A DNA stretch of 64,000 nt, taken from positions 186,001 to 250,000 of the forward strand of contig NZ_JACVXB010000001.1 in the NCBI RefSeq assembly GCF_014596945.1. Reading direction: 5' to 3'. Source of the stretch: Aestuariibaculum sediminum. Its GTDB lineage: Bacteria > Bacteroidota > Bacteroidia > Flavobacteriales > Flavobacteriaceae. How positions within the stretch are numbered: position 1 is the stretch's first letter; the number at the start of each line of letters is the position of its first letter. Below, piece after piece: positions 19,448 to 28,465 of the stretch. The position numbers and the translations under genes were made by a program. The notes beneath the pieces were generated by a model, which was not told the origin of the DNA, made no database searches, and worked only from the letters and a program-made list of their open reading frames with translations.

Positions 19448-22400
19448 ATGAAAACAAAGTTTAGTGGAATTCTAACGCTAATACTAGCGTTTGTCGTGCA
19501 ACTAACTTATGCACAACAAAAGACAATTTCAGGTACAGTTTCAGACGGTTCTGGTCTGCCCTTACCTGGAGCAACAGTCTTAGTAAAAGGTACAACTACA
19601 GGTACCTCTACCGATTTCGATGGCAACTATTTTATTGAAGCGAATCAAGGCGATGTCTTGGTATTTAGCTTTGTAGGATACGCCACCATTGAGATGACTG
19701 TAGGTACTTCTAATACTATAAACGTAACACTTACAGAAGATGCTGCGGCTCTTGAGGAAGTTGTTATCACGGCCCAAGGTATTAGAAGAGAGAAAAAAGC
19801 CCTAGGATACTCGGTAACTACCTTAAAATCGGAATCGGTTGAAGGTAAACCTGAGGCAGACATTGCCAGAGTTTTAAATGGTAAAGTAGCCGGTGTTAAT
19901 GTTGTTGGAACTAGTGGTCTGGCAGGTAGTGGTACTAACATTTCTATTCGTGGTAATGTTTCTATTACAGGTAACAACCAACCGCTTTTTGTAGTTAATG
20001 GCGTTCCTTTCAACACAAATACTAACGCGGAAAGTAACGTAACTACAGGTAATGGTTCATCTTCTGCTTCTAGTCGTTTCTTAGACTTAGACCCTAATAA
20101 CATAGAGAGCATGAGTGTACTTAAAGGTTTAAGTGCAACCGTATTATATGGTGATGCTGGTAGAAATGGTGTAATTTTAATTACAACTAAAACCGGATCA
20201 GCCGATTTAATAGACAAAGGGTTTGAAATAAGTGTAGATCAGTCGGTTTTCTTCAACGAAATTTCTAGCCTACCTGATTACCAAAACACATATGGACAAG
20301 GTGGAGACAATACTGAAAACGTTGGTTTTGTTGGAAACTGGGGAGCTAACTTTAATCAGAATCTTACTGTTCGTCACCATTACAATCAACCTCAATTTGC
20401 ATCTTCTTTTCCAGAATATCAAGGTGTTTTTGTAGACTATCAACCATTCAAAAACAACGTTAAAGATTTCTTTAGAGCTGGATTAGGTAGAACTACATCC
20501 ATCAATGCTTCAAAAGCCACAGAAAATGTATCGTATAACATTAATTTTGGAGACACAGATGAAGAAGGTTATGTTCCTGGAAATAAAATTAAACGTAACA
20601 ACTTCGGAATTGGAGGTTCTATTAAGCTAAGCAATAAGTTTACCATTAATGGCTCCTTTAACTTCTCAACTAGTAGTTTTTCAACACCGCCAGTAGCAGC
20701 CGATAGTGGTTCTGGAAACTTTTCGATTTTCTTTAGAACTTTATTCGTTCCTCGAAACTTCGATTTAATGGGTTTACCATACCAAGACCCGGTAACAGGA
20801 GGAAATATTTACTATAGAGCAGATCAGGAAAACCCTAGATGGTTAGTTGACAATTCTAAAGAATCTATTGACGTTAACCGTTTTTATAACTCTATAAGTA
20901 CTGTTTTTGATATAAGTGACAATGTGAATCTAACCTATAGAGTTGGATTCGATACGTATACAGAAAAACAAGAATTTTACATTAACAAAGGTGGTGTGAG
21001 CAGCATTTTAGCTCAAAACGGATTCTTAAAAACATCTTCTGGAACGAACACAATTTGGGATCATAGTTTAATTTTTGGATTAAAAGATATTCAAATTGCT
21101 GAAAATTTTGGTTTAAACGGTACTATAGGTGCTAACTTAAATTCTGAAACCTATGAAAAATTTGGTGTAGCAAGTAGCGGTCAGGTTGTTTTCGATTTTA
21201 TCGACCACAACAACTTTACCACTCAAAGTAATACTGACCCGCTAGGTAGTTCGCTTGACTTTAAAAGTGTTGAGAACACTGTAGGTGTTTATGGTTCATT
21301 ATCTTTTGATTATTCAGACTTCTTATACTTAACATTAGCAGGAAGAAACGATTGGTCTTCTACAATTGAAAAAGCAAACAGATCATTATTTTATCCTAGT
21401 GCTGCTTTATCGTTTTTACCGACATCGGTTTTCCCAAGTATGAAAGGTGATTTCATGAATTTCCTAAAATTACGCGTTGGTTACGGTACATCTGCTGGTT
21501 TCCCTGGCACTTATTTAACCAGACCAACATTAGTACTTTCTACAGCCGATTTTACAACGCCAACAGGTACTATCAATACCAATTCAAGTAGTTCATTATT
21601 CCCTAACCCAGATTTAAAAGCAGAGTTACACTCAGAAATAGAGGTAGGTATTGAAACTAAATTGTGGAAAAACAAAATTGACTTAGAAGTAAGTGCATAT
21701 AAGCGTGATTCGAAAGATCAAATTTTACGTAAATTCTTAGATCCATCAACAGGTTTCGACCAAACTTTTATTAACGCCGGTAGAATTGAGACCGAAGGTA
21801 TAGAGGTTACATTAGGTTTTGATCCGTTTAACAATAGTGATGGATTCAGATGGAATTCAAACTTTATCTTTACAGCATCGCAAAATAAAGTGGTTGAACT
21901 ACCCGGTGGAGATGACGTATTTATTGCTGGTTTCTCTAATTTAGGTAACTATGCTATCGAAGGTCAGCCTTTAGGTGTTATTAAAGGTAGCTACACATTA
22001 AGAGACGACAACGGTAACTATTTAATTAATCCAAATGATGGTTACATATACGACAGCTCGGCTTTAGGTTTCGACGATCAGATTATTGGAGATCCAAACC
22101 CAGATTGGAAAATGACAACAATCAACTCATTTTCTTATAAAGGTTTAACCTTATCTGCTCAACTTGAATATACTCATGGTGGAGATATAAGCTCGAATAC
22201 TATTGGAAACTTATTAAGAAGAGGTGTTACAAAAGATACGGAGAAAAGAGAAGGAACTTTTATAATTCCAGGATACTATGGCGATCCTACAACTGGAGAA
22301 CCATTATTGGATACCAACGGAAATCAAATTCCAAACAACATTCAACTTGGCGCCAATTCAATTTACTTCTTAAACGTTCTTGATCCAAGTGATGGTGGAA

Positions 22401-22663
22401 TTTATGATGCTTCAGTGATTAGATTAAGAGAAGTATCTTTAACGTACGCCTTACCAAAATCTGTATTAGATAGTACACCTTTTGGCAGCATGTCTATTTC
22501 ACTTTTAGGACAAAACATGTGGTATAATGCACCTAACGTTCCTAAATACACGAACTTCGACCCTGAAACTATTAGTACAGGTGTTGGTAACGGTGCTGGT
22601 TTAGAATTCCAGACTGCTCCTACCTCGAAAAAATACGGATTTAGCATAAAAGCCACATTCTAA
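19448..22663 (+). CDS. SusC/RagA-family TonB-dependent outer-membrane transporter
   Basis: This is the barrel subunit of a SusCD pump that imports glycans, peptides or other large nutrients using TonB energy. The chosen start gives a 22-residue signal peptide ending LTYA, rather than a 12-codon extension. After it come a carboxypeptidase-like regulatory domain (ISGTVSDGSGLPLPGATVLVKG), the EEVVITAQG segment, a plug with GKVAGVNVVGTSG and SIRGNVSITG, and a beta-barrel ending in an aromatic residue (KATF). Length is 1,071 aa, normal for the family. susD follows by 16 nt. No glycoside hydrolase or regulator lies beside it. Confidence 0.95.
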   Translation: MKTKFSGILTLILAFVVQLTYAQQKTISGTVSDGSGLPLPGATVLVKGTTTGTSTDFDGNYFIEANQGDVLVFSFVGYATIEMTVGTSNTINVTLTEDAAALEEVVITAQGIRREKKALGYSVTTLKSESVEGKPEADIARVLNGKVAGVNVVGTSGLAGSGTNISIRGNVSITGNNQPLFVVNGVPFNTNTNAESNVTTGNGSSSASSRFLDLDPNNIESMSVLKGLSATVLYGDAGRNGVILITTKTGSADLIDKGFEISVDQSVFFNEISSLPDYQNTYGQGGDNTENVGFVGNWGANFNQNLTVRHHYNQPQFASSFPEYQGVFVDYQPFKNNVKDFFRAGLGRTTSINASKATENVSYNINFGDTDEEGYVPGNKIKRNNFGIGGSIKLSNKFTINGSFNFSTSSFSTPPVAADSGSGNFSIFFRTLFVPRNFDLMGLPYQDPVTGGNIYYRADQENPRWLVDNSKESIDVNRFYNSISTVFDISDNVNLTYRVGFDTYTEKQEFYINKGGVSSILAQNGFLKTSSGTNTIWDHSLIFGLKDIQIAENFGLNGTIGANLNSETYEKFGVASSGQVVFDFIDHNNFTTQSNTDPLGSSLDFKSVENTVGVYGSLSFDYSDFLYLTLAGRNDWSSTIEKANRSLFYPSAALSFLPTSVFPSMKGDFMNFLKLRVGYGTSAGFPGTYLTRPTLVLSTADFTTPTGTINTNSSSSLFPNPDLKAELHSEIEVGIETKLWKNKIDLEVSAYKRDSKDQILRKFLDPSTGFDQTFINAGRIETEGIEVTLGFDPFNNSDGFRWNSNFIFTASQNKVVELPGGDDVFIAGFSNLGNYAIEGQPLGVIKGSYTLRDDNGNYLINPNDGYIYDSSALGFDDQIIGDPNPDWKMTTINSFSYKGLTLSAQLEYTHGGDISSNTIGNLLRRGVTKDTEKREGTFIIPGYYGDPTTGEPLLDTNGNQIPNNIQLGANSIYFLNVLDPSDGGIYDASVIRLREVSLTYALPKSVLDSTPFGSMSISLLGQNMWYNAPNVPKYTNFDPETISTGVGNGAGLEFQTAPTSKKYGFSIKATF

Positions 22664-22679
22664 AACAAAAAATTAAGAA

Positions 22680-24296
22680 ATGAAAACGATAAAAAATAAA
22701 ATCATTGTACTGGGCTTAATGCTTTTGGTTTTAAATACCGGATGTGAAATCATGGATTTAAATCAACAAGATTCACCAAGTCAGCTAACCCCTGCAAGTG
22801 TAGACCCAGAGTTACTTCTAAATAATGTTCAATTACAATTTGTAAGCGCGATTGCTTACAATGAAGACAACGAAGATGGTATAAATGTGCGGGCATCAGA
22901 ATTTATTCGCATGCAGCACTTATTTGGTGCTTATGCCGGACCTTTCTCTTTAACGGCTGGATCCATAGATGACATCTGGACTGGTTTATACAGAGAATGT
23001 CTTCAAGATATAAACATCCTTCTACCATTAGCCGCAGAAAGAGAACTTGCTGGGTATACTGGAGTTGCAAAAATACTTCAAGCTTATATTTACGTTACTT
23101 TAGTTGATACTTTTGGTAAAGTACCATATTCAGAAGCTTTATTAGGTAATGAAAATCCAAACCCTTCAGTAGACGATGGTGCGGATATTTATAATGCAAT
23201 GTTTACTATTATTGATGAAGGTATTGCTGCCATCAATACTCCAAACGCCGTTATGCCAAACGATTTATTTTATGGAGGTAACAAAAGTCAATGGCTAAAA
23301 ATGGCTCGAACTCTTAAGTTTAAAATGTATGCACAAATGCGTTTAGTTGGAGATTACAGTAGTCAAATTAATAGTTTAATAAGTTCTGGCATAATTGAAA
23401 ACAGTACTGATGATTTTCAATTCCAATATTCTACAGTCGCTAGTACTACAGGCGATAGTAGACACCCGTACTTTGCTTTAAATTATGATCCAGATGGAGC
23501 AGACGATTATTTGACCGGATATTACGTTAATCTTCTTTTAGCCGATAAAGGTTTTGAAGACCCAAGATTAAGATACTATTTTTACAGACAAATCGAGGAA
23601 GCTCCAACAGGAGACGACTTACCTTGTGAAGGAGAGCCAGGATACAACTTCTGTTATTTAGGAGATTATTATTGGACACGTGATCATGGAGATGATGACG
23701 GTGTACCACCAGATGGACCAAAGCGTACTACTTACGGTTTATATCCAATCGGTGGTAAATTCGATGCAGATGACTTTACATCGGTTACTGCAAACTCTGG
23801 AGCACAAGGAGCTGGTATCTTCCCATTCATGTTATCATCTTTCGTAAAATTCCTTAAATCAGAATCGGCATTAATGGCTGGAACAACTGGAAATCCAAGA
23901 ACGCTTTTAGAAGAAGGAATCCGTGCATCAATGGATAAAGTAATTAACTTCTACCCTGGTTTAGTTGATGCTACATTTGCAGCAACACAAGCTGACGTTG
24001 ATGCTTACGTAACTTACGTGTTAGGGCAATACGACGCCGCTGCTAACGACGAAGAAAGATTAGATATCATAATGAAAGAATATTACATTGCTCTTTGGGG
24101 TAATGGTATTGAGGCTTGGAATAATTATAGAAGAACAAGCATGCCAAGTGATTTGACTCCGCACGTTAAAACACCAGGAGCATTCCCTAGAACATTTTTA
24201 TATCCGGCAACCGTGGTGAATACTAATTCAAACATAGAGCAAAAACCTATTACTGAAAAAGTATTCTGGGATACTAACCCTGACGATTTAAAATAA
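22680..24296 (+). CDS. SusD/RagB-like nutrient-binding lipoprotein
   Basis: This is the surface lipoprotein lid of the SusCD pair. The signal peptide ends in a lipobox LNTGC with lipidated Cys22, and the start follows the susC stop by 16 nt. The TPR-like helical fold of the SusD-like family is indicated by the QAYIYVTLVDTFGKVPYSEAL block, present in nearly all members, and the FYGGNKSQWLKMARTLKFKM motif. At 538 aa it is the usual size. The sequence resembles the subgroup called SusD/RagB nutrient-binding lipoproteins. The ligand cannot be told from sequence. Confidence 0.93.
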   Translation: MKTIKNKIIVLGLMLLVLNTGCEIMDLNQQDSPSQLTPASVDPELLLNNVQLQFVSAIAYNEDNEDGINVRASEFIRMQHLFGAYAGPFSLTAGSIDDIWTGLYRECLQDINILLPLAAERELAGYTGVAKILQAYIYVTLVDTFGKVPYSEALLGNENPNPSVDDGADIYNAMFTIIDEGIAAINTPNAVMPNDLFYGGNKSQWLKMARTLKFKMYAQMRLVGDYSSQINSLISSGIIENSTDDFQFQYSTVASTTGDSRHPYFALNYDPDGADDYLTGYYVNLLLADKGFEDPRLRYYFYRQIEEAPTGDDLPCEGEPGYNFCYLGDYYWTRDHGDDDGVPPDGPKRTTYGLYPIGGKFDADDFTSVTANSGAQGAGIFPFMLSSFVKFLKSESALMAGTTGNPRTLLEEGIRASMDKVINFYPGLVDATFAATQADVDAYVTYVLGQYDAAANDEERLDIIMKEYYIALWGNGIEAWNNYRRTSMPSDLTPHVKTPGAFPRTFLYPATVVNTNSNIEQKPITEKVFWDTNPDDLK

Positions 24297-24312
24297 TTTT
24301 AAAAAAAATATT

Positions 24313-25281
24313 ATGAAAAATATATTTAAATATAACGTAAATAAGTTGATGGCGCTTTGCCTCACTGCATTTACATTATTACTTTCTTTTTCTTGTAGTG
24401 ATGATGATAAAGATAATCTGAATGACTTTTTAGAAACTGGAGGTTTCCCGAGATTTGAGGTAACACCACCTGCTGCGGTAGGAGTAAATCAAGTAAGTGA
24501 TGTTAACTATTCCTTTACCATTCTTGATGCGAATAAAAACCTTGCTAGCTATGATTTAAAATTATACGCTGATTTAGCAGGTAGTCGCACCGATACTGTT
24601 GATGTTGTCGTGTTAAACAGCTTTCCGTCTAGTTTAAATTACACAGCGAGTGATTTAGCTACTCTTTTAGGAATCACTGTAGATGATATCGGGTTTGGTG
24701 ACACATTCTACTTTACAGCTTCTGTTGTAACAGTCGACGGTGTAGAATACAATGGAGCTGAACGATTAGATTATGACGATAATGACACAGAGGACCCTTC
24801 AGATTTTACTTTTACTGGTGGGGGTGTTACAAATGACTTATTAGACGAAGCTGGTTATAGACAAGCTTTCGAATTTGACTTCGTTATTTTGTGTCCATCT
24901 GTAGATTTATCTACTTTAACTGGTACGTTTGATGTAACATACGACTGGTTTTTTGAAGACGATCCATGGCAAGTTGAAGTAGTTGCAGGACCAGGTGCTA
25001 ACCAACTTACCATAAAAGATATGTATGGGCCATATACAGGACAAATGGGTTATGACGTAATTATAGACGTGAATCCAACTACTGGAGCTATATCAACGGA
25101 CAAACAAGGCGTATTTGATACAAACGCATTTGGTTGGGGGTATGGTGAATGTCGTGTTGAGACGGGTGCAGGAACAAATTATGTTTTTTCGTGTACTGGC
25201 AACATAGCTTTATTCCTTCAATGGACCGTTGATTTGGGTTCATTTGGTTCAGGACCTTTTTTACTAAAAAAAGCAGATTAA
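24313..25281 (+). CDS. surface lipoprotein of unknown function in the susCD operon
   Basis: This 322-aa lipoprotein has a lipobox ending LSFSC (Cys28) followed by SDDDKD. That acidic run resembles the lipoprotein export signal directing flavobacterial lipoproteins to the cell surface. The mature part is beta-rich, with strongly acidic regions and two late cysteines (YGECR and VFSCTGN). It starts 16 nt after susD and precedes a strong terminator, so it is the third gene of the operon and probably an accessory binding protein for the same substrate. I recognise no named family. Confidence 0.8.
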   Translation: MKNIFKYNVNKLMALCLTAFTLLLSFSCSDDDKDNLNDFLETGGFPRFEVTPPAAVGVNQVSDVNYSFTILDANKNLASYDLKLYADLAGSRTDTVDVVVLNSFPSSLNYTASDLATLLGITVDDIGFGDTFYFTASVVTVDGVEYNGAERLDYDDNDTEDPSDFTFTGGGVTNDLLDEAGYRQAFEFDFVILCPSVDLSTLTGTFDVTYDWFFEDDPWQVEVVAGPGANQLTIKDMYGPYTGQMGYDVIIDVNPTTGAISTDKQGVFDTNAFGWGYGECRVETGAGTNYVFSCTGNIALFLQWTVDLGSFGSGPFLLKKAD

Positions 25282-25302
25282 ACAATTGTTTCAATTATAA
25301 TT

Positions 25303-25345
25303 AAAAAGAGGTTGACTTTAAATCAAAGACAACCTCTTTTTTTTT
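25303..25345 (+). terminator. intrinsic terminator of the susCD operon
   Basis: AAAAAGAGGTTG (25303-25314) pairs perfectly with CAACCTCTTTTT (25330-25341). The 15-nt interior can add a CTTT/AAAG stem. T residues continue after the 3' arm. Its T-tract runs directly into the -7 element of rlmB. Confidence 0.9.
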
Positions 25346-25352
25346 ACCTTTG
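25345..25352 (+). promoter_or_regulatory. -7 promoter element of rlmB
   Basis: TACCTTTG is a perfect TAnnTTTG match that ends only 4 nt before the rlmB ATG at 25357. Transcription would begin at or within a few bases of the start codon, giving an almost leaderless mRNA. The upstream spacing region is occupied by the terminator stem, and no well-spaced -33 TTG is evident. Confidence 0.6.
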
Positions 25353-25356
25353 CGCC

Positions 25357-26094
25357 ATGCAAGAACAAACACAAATTTTTGGTATTCGAGCCATTTTAGA
25401 AGCTATAAATGCTGGCGAAACAATTGATAAAGTATTCCTTCAAAAGGGGCTTAAAGGCGATTTATTTTCTGAATTAGAATTTGCACTTCGTCAAAACTCC
25501 ATTAGTTCGTCGTATGTTCCTGTTGAAAAACTTAACCGATTAACCAAAGGCAACCATCAAGGCGCTGTTGCTCAAATTTCGCCGATCGCATTTTACGACT
25601 TAGAAAATCTGGTCATGCAGGTTACCGAATCTGGCAAAACACCGCTATTTCTTTTATTAGATCAATTAAGTGATGTTCGAAATTTCGGTGCCATTATACG
25701 CACGGCAGAATGTACAGGAGTCGATGGTATCGTTATACAAAAAAAAGGTGGTGCACCTGTAAATGGCGATACAATTAAAACCAGTGCTGGTGCTGTTTTT
25801 AAAATACCAATTTGCAAGGTAGATCACATTAAAGATGCGGTATTTTTTATGCAGGCCTCAGGTATAAAAGTTATTGCTGCTACCGAAAAAACAGACGATA
25901 CTTTATACGATGTTTCCTTTACTGAGCCTTGTGCCATTATCATGGGATCGGAAGATCGTGGCATAAATCCATCTACTTTAAAAGTCGTGGATGCCAAAGC
26001 TAAATTACCGTTACTAGGTGATATCGGGTCATTAAATGTCTCTGTCGCCTGTGGTGCTTTTCTATATGAAGCTGTAAGGCAAAGAATGCTCTAA
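25357..26094 (+). CDS. rlmB: 23S rRNA (guanosine-2'-O-)-methyltransferase RlmB-like SPOUT enzyme
   Basis: This SPOUT-class enzyme methylates a ribose 2'-hydroxyl in 23S rRNA (G2251 in E. coli). From MQEQTQIFG the protein is 245 aa. The N-terminal substrate-binding domain begins IFGIRAILEAINAG, as in RlmB. The three SPOUT motifs are clear: LSDVRNFGAIIRTAE, IIMGSEDRGI and LNVSVACGAFLYEA. An upstream in-frame TTG would put the N-terminus inside the terminator, so the ATG at 25357 is chosen. RlmB and TrmH are close relatives. The N-terminal domain favours RlmB. Confidence 0.85.
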   Translation: MQEQTQIFGIRAILEAINAGETIDKVFLQKGLKGDLFSELEFALRQNSISSSYVPVEKLNRLTKGNHQGAVAQISPIAFYDLENLVMQVTESGKTPLFLLLDQLSDVRNFGAIIRTAECTGVDGIVIQKKGGAPVNGDTIKTSAGAVFKIPICKVDHIKDAVFFMQASGIKVIAATEKTDDTLYDVSFTEPCAIIMGSEDRGINPSTLKVVDAKAKLPLLGDIGSLNVSVACGAFLYEAVRQRML

Positions 26095-26112
26095 GTTAAA
26101 AGTTAGAATCAA

Positions 26113-26160
26113 AATTTCAGAACGTCAGGTCGAGTGAAATTCTGTAAGAATTTTGTATCG
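26113..26160. repeat. REP-like intergenic element
   Basis: This lies in the convergent gap between rlmB and the rhomboid gene. AATTTCA (26113-26119) and TGAAATT (26135-26141) form an inverted repeat around a loop with the GTCAGGTCGAG core. That core resembles dispersed palindromic repeats common in flavobacterial intergenic DNA. Only one copy is visible here, so repetition is inferred. Confidence 0.4.
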
Positions 26161-26199
26161 AGACTTATTTTGAAGTTATTCTTTATTTTTAATTATTAA

Positions 26200-26931
26200 T
26201 CAATCCTCCGATTTTTTATAAATATAATTAATCTTAGTAGGCTCCCCTTCCATGTCTTCTTCGGATTCTAGGTGTTCTATAAAATTTCCGTTTTCATCAA
26301 AATGCCTTAAAAACGGGTCGTCTTCTTCATTATAATCGGGTTGTTCCCAGACATATTTTTTAGGCTTAGCTATCGATTTTTTAAAAATGATTGCAAACAA
26401 TAAACCTGTAATAAGCCCTGATAAATGACCTTCCCAGGAAATACCTTTTTCAATAGGCATTGTATACCAAATCATACTTCCGTAAAGAAACACAACCAAA
26501 AGCGACAACGCAATTAACCGGTAATGTTTAGCGAAAACACCCTTAAAGAATATAAAACTCACTAAAACATAAATTAATCCGCTGGCACCAATATGATAGG
26601 ATGGTCTGCCAATACACCAAGTTAAAAATCCAGACAATAAAATCCCATAAATAATTATGGGCCAGGCTATAGATCTGTAAAAGTAAAATAAAGCCATACT
26701 AAGCACCAATAAAGGCACCGAATTACTTGCCAGGTGTTTTATGCTACCATGAATTAACGGACTAAAAACGATACCTCTCAACCCCTTCATTGTTTGTGGG
26801 TATATACCATAATCCTTAAATTTAAAATTAAAACGTACTTCAGCCCAAAACACAATCCATATAAGTAATACAAAAAACAAAGGGTAGGCTACTACTCCTA
26901 TTGAAAAGTGAAAATGTTTATGTGTTTTCAT
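26200..26931 (-). CDS. rhomboid-family intramembrane serine protease
   Basis: This membrane protease cuts substrates within or next to transmembrane helices. From the start MKTHKHFHFSIG it is 243 aa with about six membrane segments. The catalytic dyad is visible: Ser117 in HIGASG and His169 in WEGHLSG. The conserved HGSIKHLASN of helix 2 is at 61-70. A hydrophilic C-terminal tail of about 50 residues, rich in Asp/Glu, is predicted to be cytoplasmic. A longer in-frame start would add 23 residues without family similarity. Substrate unknown. Confidence 0.9.
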   Translation of the reverse strand: MKTHKHFHFSIGVVAYPLFFVLLIWIVFWAEVRFNFKFKDYGIYPQTMKGLRGIVFSPLIHGSIKHLASNSVPLLVLSMALFYFYRSIAWPIIIYGILLSGFLTWCIGRPSYHIGASGLIYVLVSFIFFKGVFAKHYRLIALSLLVVFLYGSMIWYTMPIEKGISWEGHLSGLITGLLFAIIFKKSIAKPKKYVWEQPDYNEEDDPFLRHFDENGNFIEHLESEEDMEGEPTKINYIYKKSED

Positions 26932-27113
26932 AAAATTAAAGATAGCAAATTGATAACCAACTTTCGTCTTTATGCTAAATTGGCAGGCAACTTGTTTCAA
27001 GTATTAAAAACTGTAATCTTTTTAAAATTCAAAAACCAAAATGCTCAAAGACATTCCTGGCATTTTTACGAACTCATGTTCAAGAATTAAAAATTTCCTG
27101 TAATTTTACAGTT

Positions 27114-28391
27114 ATGAATGCACCTCTAGCAGAACGTTTAAGACCTAAAACATTAGCAGATTATATAAGCCAAACTCATTTAGTTGGGAATCAAGGTATT
27201 TTAACCAATCAAATTAAGCTAGGCGTAATACCTTCAATGATTTTTTGGGGTCCTCCCGGCATTGGTAAAACAACTCTTGCTAATATTATTGCGACTGAAT
27301 CTGGCCGCCCGTTTTATACATTAAGTGCCATAAATTCTGGTGTCAAAGATGTTAGAGAAGTTATCGATAAAGCGAAACAAAGCGGCGGCTTATTTACCAC
27401 TAAGAATCCGATTTTATTTATTGATGAAATTCATCGCTTTAGTAAGTCGCAGCAGGATTCATTATTGCAGGCGGTAGAAAAAGGCTGGGTTACGCTAATC
27501 GGTGCCACAACAGAAAATCCTAGTTTTGAAGTTATTTCGGCATTATTATCTAGGTGCCAGGTTTATATTTTAAAACCCTTTGAAAAAACCGATTTAGAAA
27601 GCTTATTACACCGTGCGATTAAAGAAGACACAATATTATCTGAAAAAAATATCACCCTTAAAGAAACCACTGCGCTTATCAAACTATCTGGCGGTGATGC
27701 ACGTAAACTCTTGAATATTTTCGAACTAATTATAAATGCTGAAGCAACAAATGATATTGTTATTACAGATAAGCATGTACTAGAAAATGTACAGAATAAT
27801 ACAGTTCGATACGATAAAACCGGAGATCAGCATTACGATATTATTTCGGCATTTATTAAATCCATCCGCGGAAGCGATCCCAATGCGGCAGTTTACTGGT
27901 TAGCAAGAATGATTGAAGGCGGCGAAGACCCCAAATTTGTTGCTCGAAGACTTTTAATTCTGGCTAGTGAAGATATCGGAAATGCAAACCCCACAGCCCT
28001 AGTAATTGCTAATAACACCTTTCAAGCCGTATCGACCATCGGCTTTCCTGAATCAAGGATTATACTGAGTCAGTGTGCTACATATCTAGCCTGTTCGCCA
28101 AAAAGCAATGCGGCTTATATGGCTATTGGCGAAGCCCAGCAATTAGTAAAAGAAACCGGCGATTTATCAGTTCCTTTGGACATTAGAAATGCCCCAACAA
28201 AACTGATGAAAGAATTAGGTTATGGCGATAATTACAAATATGCCCACAATTACGAAGGTGGTTTCGCCAATCAAGAGTTTTTGCCAGAAGAAATCAAGCA
28301 TTCTAAACTTTATGATCCGGGAAATAATGCTCGTGAAAATGCACACCGGGAATTCTTGAAACAACGCTGGAAAGATAAATACAACTACTAA
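27114..28391 (+). CDS. rarA: replication-associated recombination protein A (RarA/MgsA AAA+ ATPase)
   Basis: RarA is a AAA+ ATPase related to clamp loaders that acts at stalled replication forks. The 425-aa protein has Walker A GPPGIGKTT at residues 46-54, Walker B with LFIDEIHRF near residue 100, sensor 1 in IGATTENPSF, and the C-terminal tetramerisation region (QHYDIISAFIKSIRGSDPNAA). Length matches the family. The upstream TAATTTTA is a weak -7 candidate. Confidence 0.95.
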   Translation: MNAPLAERLRPKTLADYISQTHLVGNQGILTNQIKLGVIPSMIFWGPPGIGKTTLANIIATESGRPFYTLSAINSGVKDVREVIDKAKQSGGLFTTKNPILFIDEIHRFSKSQQDSLLQAVEKGWVTLIGATTENPSFEVISALLSRCQVYILKPFEKTDLESLLHRAIKEDTILSEKNITLKETTALIKLSGGDARKLLNIFELIINAEATNDIVITDKHVLENVQNNTVRYDKTGDQHYDIISAFIKSIRGSDPNAAVYWLARMIEGGEDPKFVARRLLILASEDIGNANPTALVIANNTFQAVSTIGFPESRIILSQCATYLACSPKSNAAYMAIGEAQQLVKETGDLSVPLDIRNAPTKLMKELGYGDNYKYAHNYEGGFANQEFLPEEIKHSKLYDPGNNARENAHREFLKQRWKDKYNY

Positions 28392-28465
28392 GGATTGATA
28401 AAAGGAACGCATTACACTGTCCTTCTATCCATCCCTTGTAATTTTAGATTTTAGATAGAAAAGGT

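Noticed and set aside
19645-20217. 190-codon minus-strand open frame inside susC
   Set aside because: It runs against the SusC plug, has no motif, and overlaps clear family signatures on the other strand.
19448-25281. A classical polysaccharide utilisation locus
   Set aside because: No glycoside hydrolase, hybrid two-component regulator or SusR within reach; only the transporter pair and a lipoprotein are present.
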